Source: Terriglobia bacterium (GTDB lineage Bacteria; Acidobacteriota; Terriglobia; Terriglobales; Acidobacteriaceae). Taken from it: DNA of 64,000 nt. Positions within the stretch are counted from its first letter, which is position 1. Each line of letters opens with the position of its first letter. Location: the NCBI GenBank assembly GCA_020072645.1, contig JAIQGK010000001.1:186001-250000 (forward strand), read 5' to 3'. A model generated the notes under the pieces. It was not told the origin of the DNA, did no database searches, and was given only the letters and a program-made list of their open reading frames with translations. Positions 7,685 through 15,608 of the stretch are shown one piece after another. The position numbers and the translations under genes are program-made.

Positions 7685-10018
7685 ATGGCTGAACTGTCAA
7701 CCATTTACGACTACATGCGTTCCTATGCCCCACTTCTGGGTGAACGCATACTTCAGGAATATCCAGCCCTGCAGCAATTCGAGGACCCGGTCTCGCCACG
7801 GCTAGAGCGGCTGCTCCGCAAGCCCAAGCCGGCTCAGAACGTTGCCATCATGGGCGTGGTCAAACGCTGGCAGCGGGCCAGAACTGCGATGTTTGTGGCT
7901 GAATGCGGCACCGGTAAAACGTTGATGTCGCTGGCTGCTGTTCACGTCCATAGTGCCGGCAAACCCTACACGGCCTTGGCCATGGTGCCGCCACACTTGG
8001 TGGAAAAATGGGCGCGCGAGGCGTTTCTCACCATTCCCGGAATCCGGGTATTTCTCATCGACGATCTGCGCAATGGGGGTGATGACAAGACACCGCATGG
8101 CATTAACGAAGTCCGTCTAAAGAGCGGCCGCATAGTCCGAGAAGGCCTACAGACCACGCTGAGCGACATGCGGTTGAAGAAGCAATACAAAAGCTCGCGC
8201 AAACGATGGGCCTCGATCTGTTCCAGACCAGCATTGTTCATTGTCGGGCGCGAACGAGCCAAGCTCGGCTATTTCTGGCGGCACGCCTACAGGGTCCCCC
8301 GTTCAGGGCCCAGCCTCGGCTGTGTGGTCAATTCCGATACAGGCAGCCCAGTAATTGTTGATGGGGGCCGTCTCACGGTTGCCGATTTTCGCAAGGCCAA
8401 GATTGCGGAAGTCATCGAAGCTCGCGACGAGAAACCATGCAAGCAGGCCTACAGTCCGATGTGGCAGGCCGACCCGGAAAAGATCCACCGCATGGCGCCT
8501 ATTGAGTTTATCGGGCGATATATGCCCGGCTGGTTCGATTACGCCATCTGCGATGAGATTCACCAACTCGCGGGCGACACAGCCCAAGGCAATGCTCTCG
8601 GGACGCTCGCTGCCTGCACGGACAAGATCGTAGGACTCACCGGCACGCTGCTCGGCGGCTACGCCGACGATCTGTTCAACACGCTGTTTCGTCTGGAAGC
8701 CGCCAAGATGAAGCAACGCGGCTACGAGTTCGGCGCTGCGGGCCGCAGCGCTTTTGCGCAGGACTACGGAGTCCTTGAAACCATCACGAAGATTGAGCCG
8801 GCTGAGAACGCCTGCTCGAAGGCCAAGGCCACCACCATGGTACGGCGCAAGCCGGGAGCTTCACCGCTTCTGTTTGGCGAATTTCTGATGGACCTCTGTG
8901 CCTTCGTCTTTCTTGAAGACATCTCGGGTGAACTCCCGCCCTATGAGGAAACTTGTGTCAGCGTGCCTATGGAACCGCTGATGCGAGCGGCCTACGGCGA
9001 ACTGGAAGACGCGATTCGGACAGCATTGAAGGAGCACCGCGGCAATCGTTCCGTTCTGAGCATCATGCTCCACACCTTGCTCTTGTACCCTGATCATCCG
9101 TATGGCCTGGGTTCTCTATACGGGACAGAATTCGATCCCCAGCTTCAGCGCAAGATCAAGTTTCTGATTGCGCACACCCGCGATCTTCCCCAGGACCGGC
9201 TTCACGCAAAGGAACGCCGGCTGCTGGAAGAGATCAAACGGGAGCTGGCCGAGGGGCGCCGCTGCCAGGTCTTTGCCGTCTACACGCAGAAACATGATGT
9301 TACCGCCCGCCTGCGACAGATTTTAGAGAACGAGGGCATTCGGACCGCTGTTCTAAAAGCAAGTGTCGACACGTCAAAGCGCGAGGCCTGGTATGTCAAA
9401 CAAGTCAAAGAAGGTGTGCAGGTAGTCATCGGTCATCCCAAGCTGGTTGAAACCGGGCTGGACCTGCTCGATTTTCCCACCATCATCTTCTATGAGTCCG
9501 GCTATTCACTGCACACGCTCCGGCAGGCCAGCCGCAGATCGTGGCGCATCGGTCAAGCGCGGCCAGTACGGGTGAAATTCCTGTGCTACGAGAGCACGAT
9601 GCAGGGGTCTTGCCTGCGCTTAATGGGCAGGAAACTGCTGGTCGCACTCACCATGGAAGGCAAGTTCGCTGGAGAGGGCCTGCAGAGCATGGATGAAGAC
9701 GACGACATGCTCTCCGCGATGGCGCGGGAACTGGTAGAGAAGAACGGGATTGGAGACACTGCCGACGCTGTCTGGCGCTCGCTCAATGAAGAACATCAGA
9801 AGCTGTTTCCGGCAGTGCACAGCGCAATGGAAACCGAGGATGCTTCCGTGCTGATGCCTACCAGCGAAGACTCGCAAGCGACAGAGCTGATCGAGTCCGC
9901 AATCACCAGCGGCCCGGTGCTGGTGTTCGGGCAGAGCTCGGACGCACTACGTTCTTCCAGGCGCCGTCCGCGCACCAACTCAGTTCCAGAGCAACCCTCA
10001 TTGTTCAACTGGAATTAG
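7685..10018 (+). CDS. SF2 (DEAD/SNF2-like) helicase
   Basis: The 777-residue protein has a Walker A motif ECGTGKT (73-79), a Walker B/DEIH box (about 290-293), motif III-like LTGTLLGGY (about 317) and a C-terminal RecA-like lobe with GLDLL near 598 and the motif VI QASRRSWRIGQ (about 614-624). The QxSRRxWRIGQ form is that of SNF2-like translocases. About 130 residues separate Walker A from the DEIH box more than usual, with a basic insertion. It probably moves along DNA for element replication, transfer or repair. It lies between a methyltransferase and the DUF932 gene, with similar strand and codon use. Confidence 0.85.
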   Translation: MAELSTIYDYMRSYAPLLGERILQEYPALQQFEDPVSPRLERLLRKPKPAQNVAIMGVVKRWQRARTAMFVAECGTGKTLMSLAAVHVHSAGKPYTALAMVPPHLVEKWAREAFLTIPGIRVFLIDDLRNGGDDKTPHGINEVRLKSGRIVREGLQTTLSDMRLKKQYKSSRKRWASICSRPALFIVGRERAKLGYFWRHAYRVPRSGPSLGCVVNSDTGSPVIVDGGRLTVADFRKAKIAEVIEARDEKPCKQAYSPMWQADPEKIHRMAPIEFIGRYMPGWFDYAICDEIHQLAGDTAQGNALGTLAACTDKIVGLTGTLLGGYADDLFNTLFRLEAAKMKQRGYEFGAAGRSAFAQDYGVLETITKIEPAENACSKAKATTMVRRKPGASPLLFGEFLMDLCAFVFLEDISGELPPYEETCVSVPMEPLMRAAYGELEDAIRTALKEHRGNRSVLSIMLHTLLLYPDHPYGLGSLYGTEFDPQLQRKIKFLIAHTRDLPQDRLHAKERRLLEEIKRELAEGRRCQVFAVYTQKHDVTARLRQILENEGIRTAVLKASVDTSKREAWYVKQVKEGVQVVIGHPKLVETGLDLLDFPTIIFYESGYSLHTLRQASRRSWRIGQARPVRVKFLCYESTMQGSCLRLMGRKLLVALTMEGKFAGEGLQSMDEDDDMLSAMARELVEKNGIGDTADAVWRSLNEEHQKLFPAVHSAMETEDASVLMPTSEDSQATELIESAITSGPVLVFGQSSDALRSSRRRPRTNSVPEQPSLFNWN

Positions 10019-10065
10019 CAGGTCTGTTCGACAACACCTCTTTAAGAAAGGAGAACAACACCAAC

Positions 10066-10446
10066 ATGAGTGGAACCCTTGTAGCCAGCGGGCTGTCCAA
10101 AATTGGCCGGCCTGAGTTGGCGCAGATTGCAGTTCCTGAAGCAACCTCAACCCACAAACCCGTGCCTCATCACACCATCGTCGAGGCGCTGGTTGAAACC
10201 CTCAGCTTTCGCCACATCGGAGTTGTCCAGGAGGAATACGCTGTCTCTCCCGATGGCATGAAGATGTTTGGCGTGCTTGATCTGGAAACGCAAATGGAAG
10301 GATGCCGTTTCTCCATCGGCATTCGTAACTCCCACGACAAATCGATTCGTCTGGGACTCACCGCCGGCCTGCGGGTCTTTGTCTGCTCCAATATGGCATT
10401 CAGCGGCGATTTCACACCTGTGACAATGTTGCATAGTCAGGCCTGA
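10066..10446 (+). pseudogene. DUF932 gene, 5' half (interrupted by the element)
   Basis: A good ribosome site (AAGGAG) precedes the ATG. The first 116 residues align well with residues about 9-116 of the complete copy at 12287, for example EALVETLSFRHIGVVQEEYA and MFGVLDLE. After the Phe codon at 10411-10413 the reading frame enters element DNA, keeps TPV by chance, and ends after MLHSQA. The missing half lies at 22056-22433. DUF932 proteins are phage/plasmid proteins of unclear role. Translation of this half would give an unstable fragment. Confidence 0.9.
10401..10430 (+). other. attL, left junction of the serine-recombinase element
   Basis: The host reading frame (to GGCGAT, 10410) meets a TT core (10411-10412) and then the element arm CACACCTGTGACAATGTT (10413-10430). 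The reverse complement of this arm matches the right element arm (22041-22058) at 16 of 18 positions. TTCAC (10411-10415) is repeated at the right junction (22059-22063). Confidence 0.8.
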
Positions 10447-10554
10447 GATAGCAGTTCTCTTCGTCGTTACCAGGCACAAGACCGAAATCCAGCCTCTGGC
10501 ACTGGGCAAATTTATCCCGCATCTCCATCACAAATGTGAAGCCCAAGAGCGCAG

Positions 10555-12189
10555 CTAAGGCCGTGGCACACTGATCACGATGGAGTCATCAGCAAACCCA
10601 CGATCATTCTGCGTTAAGCGGAAAATGACGTTGATCATCTCTGTGTTTATGTCGATTTGCTGTATAAGGGTCCGGATAATCTCTCGTCTACGATGCCAGT
10701 CAGCGTTGGTGAGGTCGGCACCCATGGCAGTCGACAAATCGCGCACGCGTTGCACGGCCCATCGGAGGTTGTCTAAACGACTGACATCGCCTGTATCAGC
10801 CTTGATTTTGGCATCCAGATCAGTGATCCGTTCCTTGGTTCTATCCATCCGTAGTGTGAACTGTTCCTTGTCAATCAGCCCCGCGGTGAAGCCGTCGATC
10901 AAGCGCTCCACGGCGTGCTGCAGCTTGAGGCGCTGTGCTTTGAGACTCTCAAGGCGTTCCAAGGGAGCGCCGGAGTCACGACCTTTATACTCTTGCTCTA
11001 ATCTTCGAGGATTCGTTAGCAGTTCGCAGACCTGCTGCCACACAGCTGTTTCTAGGAACTTGCCCTCGACTTGCCTATTGCGGCAAATTGGTTCGCCGCC
11101 AAATCGATAGCCGTCGGACCCGCTGCATCGGTAATAAATGAAATCTTTCATCTGGCGCCCCGCGCCTAATTGGCGAATCGTTTTGCCGTAGTATGCATAT
11201 CCGCACAACGCGCAGCAGGTAAGCCCCTGCAGGAGATAGCCTGGCCTGCGTCGTCCTTGTCGCGCTCGGCTGCGATTCTCATCTAATTGGGCGTGCGCAG
11301 CGCGAAACAGCCCTGCGTCGACTAAGGCTGGAACGGAAATATACACCCACTCCTGTGGGCCAGCTTCGACTGGCCTGTTGCTTCGGTGTGGTTTCGATGG
11401 ACGCCCACGCGCCGCTCGCGGACGGGCCTGCTTTCCGCGTGGCATCATGTGTGTTTTCCCGTATGCGGCCTGTCCCCGATAAGCTGGGTTCTGGAGAACG
11501 TGCCACACAGCCTGTCTCGACCAGATTGGCTTCCTGGTAGCAGTGAGTTCACCTGCTTTCTCAAGCCGACGGCAAACCTCTGACAGACTGCAACGATCCT
11601 CAGCCACCCAAGCGAAAATCTGTTTGACGACCCGCGCCTGCCCGTCAACTGGCTCAAATCGTGCTTGGCCACCTCCCTCTTGAACAGACACATAGCGGTA
11701 TCCGAAGGGAGCGCCGGACATCACGTTGACCGATCCTCCTTGCGCAGCGTGCTTCTTGCCACGTCGACTCCGCTCCATGATCTTGGCTCGCTCATATTCC
11801 GCGACGATTCCTTGCACCTGCAGCAGCAAATCATCTTCTGGGCTCTTGCCGAGTGGCCGATTTAGAAAAACGACTTCGATCCCTCGCCGCTGCCACTCGT
11901 CGAGAAGCAGGACCTGGTAGGCGTAGTTGCGTGCCAGTCGGTCTGGTGAGTGGACATAGATCCGATCGATAGCGCCAACGCTAACAAGATCGCGCAACCG
12001 ATCCAAGGCTGGGCGAATAAGCGTGGCGCCGCTATACCCGTCATCGACAAACCGCCGCTCCGGCGGTACGGGTGTGCCGTCATTGCTAGCGCGCTCGCTG
12101 AGTACGGCAATCTGGCTTTCGATGGTGTGCGCGGCTGCCTGTTGTTCGCCGGAGACGCGCGCGTAGAACGCAGTTCGAATCGTGGTCAT
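10555..12189 (-). CDS. Large serine recombinase (integrase)
   Basis: I start at the ATG at 12189, which has GGAGG five bases upstream; an in-frame GTG at 12201 would overlap that site. The 544-residue protein has the resolvase catalytic domain (about 1-140) with ARVSGEQQ containing the nucleophilic Ser13, DGYSGATLIRPALDRL with family residues, and DRLARN. A recombinase domain (about 160-290) follows, then a zinc ribbon (CALCGYAYYG and YRCSGSDG with a further Cys) and a long coiled coil (about 400-480). This is the architecture of phiC31/Bxb1-type integrases, which join attP and attB with a 2-bp crossover. It is 125 bp from attL and would have mediated the insertion. Confidence 0.95.
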   Translation of the reverse strand: MTTIRTAFYARVSGEQQAAAHTIESQIAVLSERASNDGTPVPPERRFVDDGYSGATLIRPALDRLRDLVSVGAIDRIYVHSPDRLARNYAYQVLLLDEWQRRGIEVVFLNRPLGKSPEDDLLLQVQGIVAEYERAKIMERSRRGKKHAAQGGSVNVMSGAPFGYRYVSVQEGGGQARFEPVDGQARVVKQIFAWVAEDRCSLSEVCRRLEKAGELTATRKPIWSRQAVWHVLQNPAYRGQAAYGKTHMMPRGKQARPRAARGRPSKPHRSNRPVEAGPQEWVYISVPALVDAGLFRAAHAQLDENRSRARQGRRRPGYLLQGLTCCALCGYAYYGKTIRQLGAGRQMKDFIYYRCSGSDGYRFGGEPICRNRQVEGKFLETAVWQQVCELLTNPRRLEQEYKGRDSGAPLERLESLKAQRLKLQHAVERLIDGFTAGLIDKEQFTLRMDRTKERITDLDAKIKADTGDVSRLDNLRWAVQRVRDLSTAMGADLTNADWHRRREIIRTLIQQIDINTEMINVIFRLTQNDRGFADDSIVISVPRP

Positions 12190-12286
12190 AGAAGCCTCCA
12201 CAGAGAGGCTGAGAGAGCGCCGTGGCTGTGATCAAGTGCGAGGTCTGTGTTGGCAGTGAACTTAACTTGAAAGGAGAATGAATCAA

Positions 12287-13018
12287 ATGTTAGAAACAAG
12301 CACGCTTATTTCATGCACGGGCAAAATCACTCGGGCGGAACTGGCTAATCTGCCAACGCCGCCGGCAACAGCAACTCATATCCCAATCCCGCATGCCGCG
12401 GTTGTGCAGAGCCTAGTCGAAACCTTGAGCCACCGCCAGATCGGTGTGGTCGGCGAAGAGTTTGCTGTATCGAGCGGTGCAATGGAGATGTTCGGCGTGC
12501 TCGACCTGGAAACCAGTTTCGAGGGATGCCGATTTGCAATTGGGATTCGGAACGCGAACAACAAGCGATTCCGGCTGGCATGCACCGTCGGATTGCGAGT
12601 ATTCGTCTGCCACAACCTCGTGTTTCGAGGTGACTACACTCCCGTCTTGGCGAAACACTCGAAGCGCTTCTCGCTCGAAGATGCGCTCTCCATTGGCGTG
12701 GACAGGATGCAGAGGAATTTCGATCCGATGCGGCAGCAGGTCGAACGTTGGCGAGCGCTGCAGCTGTCTGCAGAGACTGCAAAGCTGACGATCTACCGGG
12801 CTTTCGTCGAAGGCGATCTAGACGTCCCGAAACACCTCGCCCGAAGAGTACACGAACTCTATTTCAATCCCCAGCATCAGGAGTTCGAACCTCGAACGAC
12901 GTGGAGCTTGTCAAACGCGTTCACCTCGGCATTCCAGGAACTAGACCCGATTCCGCGGTTTAAGGCCACTGCCAAGTTGGGTGGGTTCCTGGAGGCGCGG
13001 TTCTCCGGGTTGTTCTAG
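12287..13018 (+). CDS. Complete DUF932 protein carried by the element
   Basis: AAGGAG at 12271-12276 is too close to the ATG at 12278 but well placed for the ATG at 12287, which I use (243 residues). The protein is homologous along its whole length to the interrupted host gene (both contain SLVETLSHRQIGVVGEEFA- and MFGVLDLE-like blocks, and end in KATAKLGGFL). At the position matching the integration core the host codon is TTC (Phe) and here it is TAC (Tyr), so the core TT is TA. It is divergent from the integrase with an 97-bp shared control region. It probably supplies the function lost at the target. The biochemical role of DUF932 is unknown to me. Confidence 0.85.
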   Translation: MLETSTLISCTGKITRAELANLPTPPATATHIPIPHAAVVQSLVETLSHRQIGVVGEEFAVSSGAMEMFGVLDLETSFEGCRFAIGIRNANNKRFRLACTVGLRVFVCHNLVFRGDYTPVLAKHSKRFSLEDALSIGVDRMQRNFDPMRQQVERWRALQLSAETAKLTIYRAFVEGDLDVPKHLARRVHELYFNPQHQEFEPRTTWSLSNAFTSAFQELDPIPRFKATAKLGGFLEARFSGLF

Positions 13019-13025
13019 CGCATGG

Positions 13026-13053
13026 AGCGGTATTGGCCGACCGCTTCTTGTTT
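13026..13053 (+). terminator. Intrinsic terminator after the element DUF932 gene
   Basis: AGCGGT (13026-13031) and ACCGCT (13040-13045) form a 6-bp stem with an 8-base loop, followed by the T-rich TCTTGTTT. It stands 8 bases after the stop codon. The stem is short, so efficiency may be moderate. Confidence 0.5.
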
Positions 13054-13421
13054 AACCCAACTCATGAGTTATGGATGGGTCGTTTTGGCGTTTGAGCGTT
13101 TTTAAAGAGGAGAGCTTTGCGTAGGTGGAATAAACGCTGCGTCAACTTAAACTTTTCTGCGGGCAAGAAAATCAAGAATGGTGCGGGAGAATAAATTTGA
13201 ACCTCCGCTCCTCCTGGTCCCGAAATCGCCAACATCGAATGAAAGCAAACTACTTGCAGTTTTTAGAGTGGTGCTTCAGTCGGTAAGGGCGTTCTCTTTT
13301 GGTCGGGGTTCTCATTCAGAGATGAATGGGACCCCCTGAGTGGCAACCCCAGAGGAATGTTTCCTCCCACCCGATGTTGGGTTTATCTTGTAGCAACTTC
13401 GATCGAAGCCAACTGATCCTG
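13054..13421. other. Non-coding stretch in element, with tRNA 3'-end-like piece
   Basis: No convincing reading frame. On the minus strand, 13179-13205 reads GGTTCAA, a short degenerate segment, then CTCCCGCACCA, like the T-loop and acceptor end of a tRNA. The T-stem does not pair well and no 5' half of a tRNA was found in the next 80 bases. It may be a relic of an older tRNA-targeted integration, or chance. Confidence 0.3.
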
Positions 13422-14126
13422 TCAGCGTTGGCCTTCGGTGTTCCGCAAAGGAATACTCTTAGCTCCCTCGCATGATCTGCCCGAAAAATCTATCCCCTCT
13501 CCCGTAGGCTCAAGCTTTCGCAAAGACAGTTCATTTGCATGGATCCAATCCTTCCATAATTGAACTTGGCGGAGCAATTCCTGATTATCGAGCTTCGGAT
13601 CTGCCAGGTTCAGAGGTGGATTCGGAACGACCTTTGGAAGCTGCGCCAAGCTCCAGATACGCGGTTCTGATAAGAGCTTGGAATCCTGGCCAGGCTTGGT
13701 TTTTGCTCGATAGTATCGAATACGCGCTCCTGGTGACAGCAACTCTCGATACATCTGGATGGCATACCAGCCGCCTATATTCGGCAATTCCTCCAGTGCC
13801 ATTGATTGCATCTTCTGTTTGTCCGCACCAAGCAACTCGCAGACAAACTGCTGCTGCTCCGCTTTGTCTCCTAGTTTCGCGCGCGCCGTTCTGGATTTCA
13901 GCTTGTCCTCAGCAGAGAAAATTAATCCGACAGGACGAAATTCCAGCTTGTTACTGGAGAGGCCAACTGCGAGCAAGCTGCCTCGTCCTGCCAATGTCTT
14001 CGCCAGCGGTCTGCGGGAATGTTGTGCATCAACTGTCGGAATCGCATTTCGTATCTCCGGCGAGGAAGTTATTAGAGCTAAGAGTAGAAAAGTTGTCACC
14101 ATTTGGTTACCCCAAATCTCATTCAC
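13422..14126 (-). CDS. Secreted/HEAT-like paralogue, shortened
   Basis: GTG start at 14126; a Met at 14102 is an alternative (MVTTFLLLALITSS, a likely signal peptide). The 234-residue product shares a block with the N-terminal half of the next protein: ARAKLGDKAEQQQFVCEL against the related LAKLGDKEQQQKVFCDV, then PNIGGWYAIQMYRELLSPGA against PYIGGWFRTNILGSALSEHP, and a C-terminal LWKDWIHANELSLRKLEPTG matching the WQQWIEDHEQELMKLKPAGS region. It lacks the carboxypeptidase-regulatory-like and HEAT parts of that neighbour. It therefore looks like a tandem duplicate of the first half. Function is unknown; periplasmic location is likely. Confidence 0.65.
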   Translation of the reverse strand: MNEIWGNQMVTTFLLLALITSSPEIRNAIPTVDAQHSRRPLAKTLAGRGSLLAVGLSSNKLEFRPVGLIFSAEDKLKSRTARAKLGDKAEQQQFVCELLGADKQKMQSMALEELPNIGGWYAIQMYRELLSPGARIRYYRAKTKPGQDSKLLSEPRIWSLAQLPKVVPNPPLNLADPKLDNQELLRQVQLWKDWIHANELSLRKLEPTGEGIDFSGRSCEGAKSIPLRNTEGQR

Positions 14127-14189
14127 CGAACTCTCTTCAAGCCCGGCAGCATTGGAGCGGACGCTGCTGTGTGCCGTAACTCCGGGTTT

Positions 14190-15608
14190 TCAATTATCTT
14201 CTGAATCACTCTGAATACATGGAAGGTGGAGATGTGCGATGTAGTCTTGAGCCACCCGCAGCCTGGCCTGCTGCTCACTCGTAATGTTGGGTGCGGCTGC
14301 TTCCGACTCCAATTGGGCAACTACATCTTCTTCGCAAGTCCTGTGGATCAGGCCAAGCGCGTGAGCCGCATTCATTCTAATCAAATCGTTGTCACTTTCT
14401 TTGACCGTCCCGATCAGATATGAAACCGCCGGCTTTCCTATGACGGCTAGTGCGCCTATGGCAGGATACTGGATTTCCCTTGTCCCTAATTCATCCCCTT
14501 CAAAATCGAGCAGTCCAACCAGCGCGCCGGCGTAAGAACTGTCGCGGGACAGCGCGTAAAATGCCTTCTTGATTCTTGCGGGCTCGGCTTGGGTCCCAAA
14601 TCTCTTCGCATCAAGTAAGAACTGCAATGCAGCCCGGCTGTACTCGGTATCCCTTGCTAGGGATATGTTTAGCACGGCCTCCCGGCCGCTCTCGAGCCGT
14701 ATCTTTTGGCACTCTTGAAAATACCCAACCTCCTTGGCACAGACGCGGTATGGTCCGGGGGGGATGGTCTCTGCAATGGTTCCTTCGTCATGGGTTGTCA
14801 GAGTAAAGCGCAAACCACCCTCCTCATTGGGCTTCGCTCTGGCTGTGTCCCATTCCACTTCGAAACGCGCATTAGCGATCGGATTTCCATTGCTATCTAA
14901 GACTTTTCCGCTCAACAAAGGTTCTGGAGGGCAGTCCTGGTAGGAATAACTGCCCGCCGGTTTAAGTTTCATGAGTTCCTGCTCGTGATCCTCAATCCAT
15001 TGTTGCCATTTCGATGCATCTTCCTGGTATGTCAGCAGGCCGCCGAACGACAAACCCTCGGGCTCCTTGGGTGCCGGACCATCAGGAAAAAGCCGGCGCA
15101 ATTCTGAGACAGCATACCGCCTTAAATTGGGGTAGACGACGTCAGACCGGCTCCAGCCTATTTGGTTTTCCGGGTGCTCCGAAAGAGCAGAACCTAGGAT
15201 ATTGGTCCGAAACCACCCCCCAATATAAGGCAACTCAATCTCCGTAGCATATAAATGAATATCGATGTTCTTGCTGTAAACATCGCAAAAGACCTTTTGC
15301 TGTTGCTCCTTGTCTCCCAATTTCGCCAAGGCCAACCGGGCCGCGCCCGCAATAGATTCTTTATCTAAACCCCTGAGTTCATAGTCAGCAGGGAGTGGCT
15401 TTTCCTTGTTCTCTTGTCGGCGCACGATTTCTTGTAAGATTGGAATAAACCGCTGATCACCCGTTCCGCCTGCTTCGTAAATTGAGCTTCGATCTCCTCC
15501 TGCGAGCTTGCTCGCGAGAACTTGGTAGTTGTCAGACTGAAGCGATTGGCCGGCCATGCTACAGATAAAGAAGTAACATGCGAGCCAAAGAATAATAATC
15601 TTGTTCAT
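14190..15608 (-). CDS. Secreted protein with carboxypeptidase-regulatory-like and HEAT domains
   Basis: Start chosen at the ATG at 15608, which overlaps the stop of the upstream large gene (ATGA, 15605-15608) and begins a clean signal peptide (MNKIIILWLACYFFICSMAG). The N-terminal half is shared with the gene at 13422. Residues about 240-320 form a carboxypeptidase-regulatory-like beta sandwich (GKVLDSNGNPIANARFEVEW, PGPYRVCAKEVGY). Residues about 325-460 are helical repeats of HEAT type (AIGALAVIGKPAVSYLIGTV, AAHALGLIH). It probably binds another secreted protein, most likely the large upstream product. No catalytic residues are evident. Confidence 0.75.
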   Translation of the reverse strand: MNKIIILWLACYFFICSMAGQSLQSDNYQVLASKLAGGDRSSIYEAGGTGDQRFIPILQEIVRRQENKEKPLPADYELRGLDKESIAGAARLALAKLGDKEQQQKVFCDVYSKNIDIHLYATEIELPYIGGWFRTNILGSALSEHPENQIGWSRSDVVYPNLRRYAVSELRRLFPDGPAPKEPEGLSFGGLLTYQEDASKWQQWIEDHEQELMKLKPAGSYSYQDCPPEPLLSGKVLDSNGNPIANARFEVEWDTARAKPNEEGGLRFTLTTHDEGTIAETIPPGPYRVCAKEVGYFQECQKIRLESGREAVLNISLARDTEYSRAALQFLLDAKRFGTQAEPARIKKAFYALSRDSSYAGALVGLLDFEGDELGTREIQYPAIGALAVIGKPAVSYLIGTVKESDNDLIRMNAAHALGLIHRTCEEDVVAQLESEAAAPNITSEQQARLRVAQDYIAHLHLPCIQSDSEDN

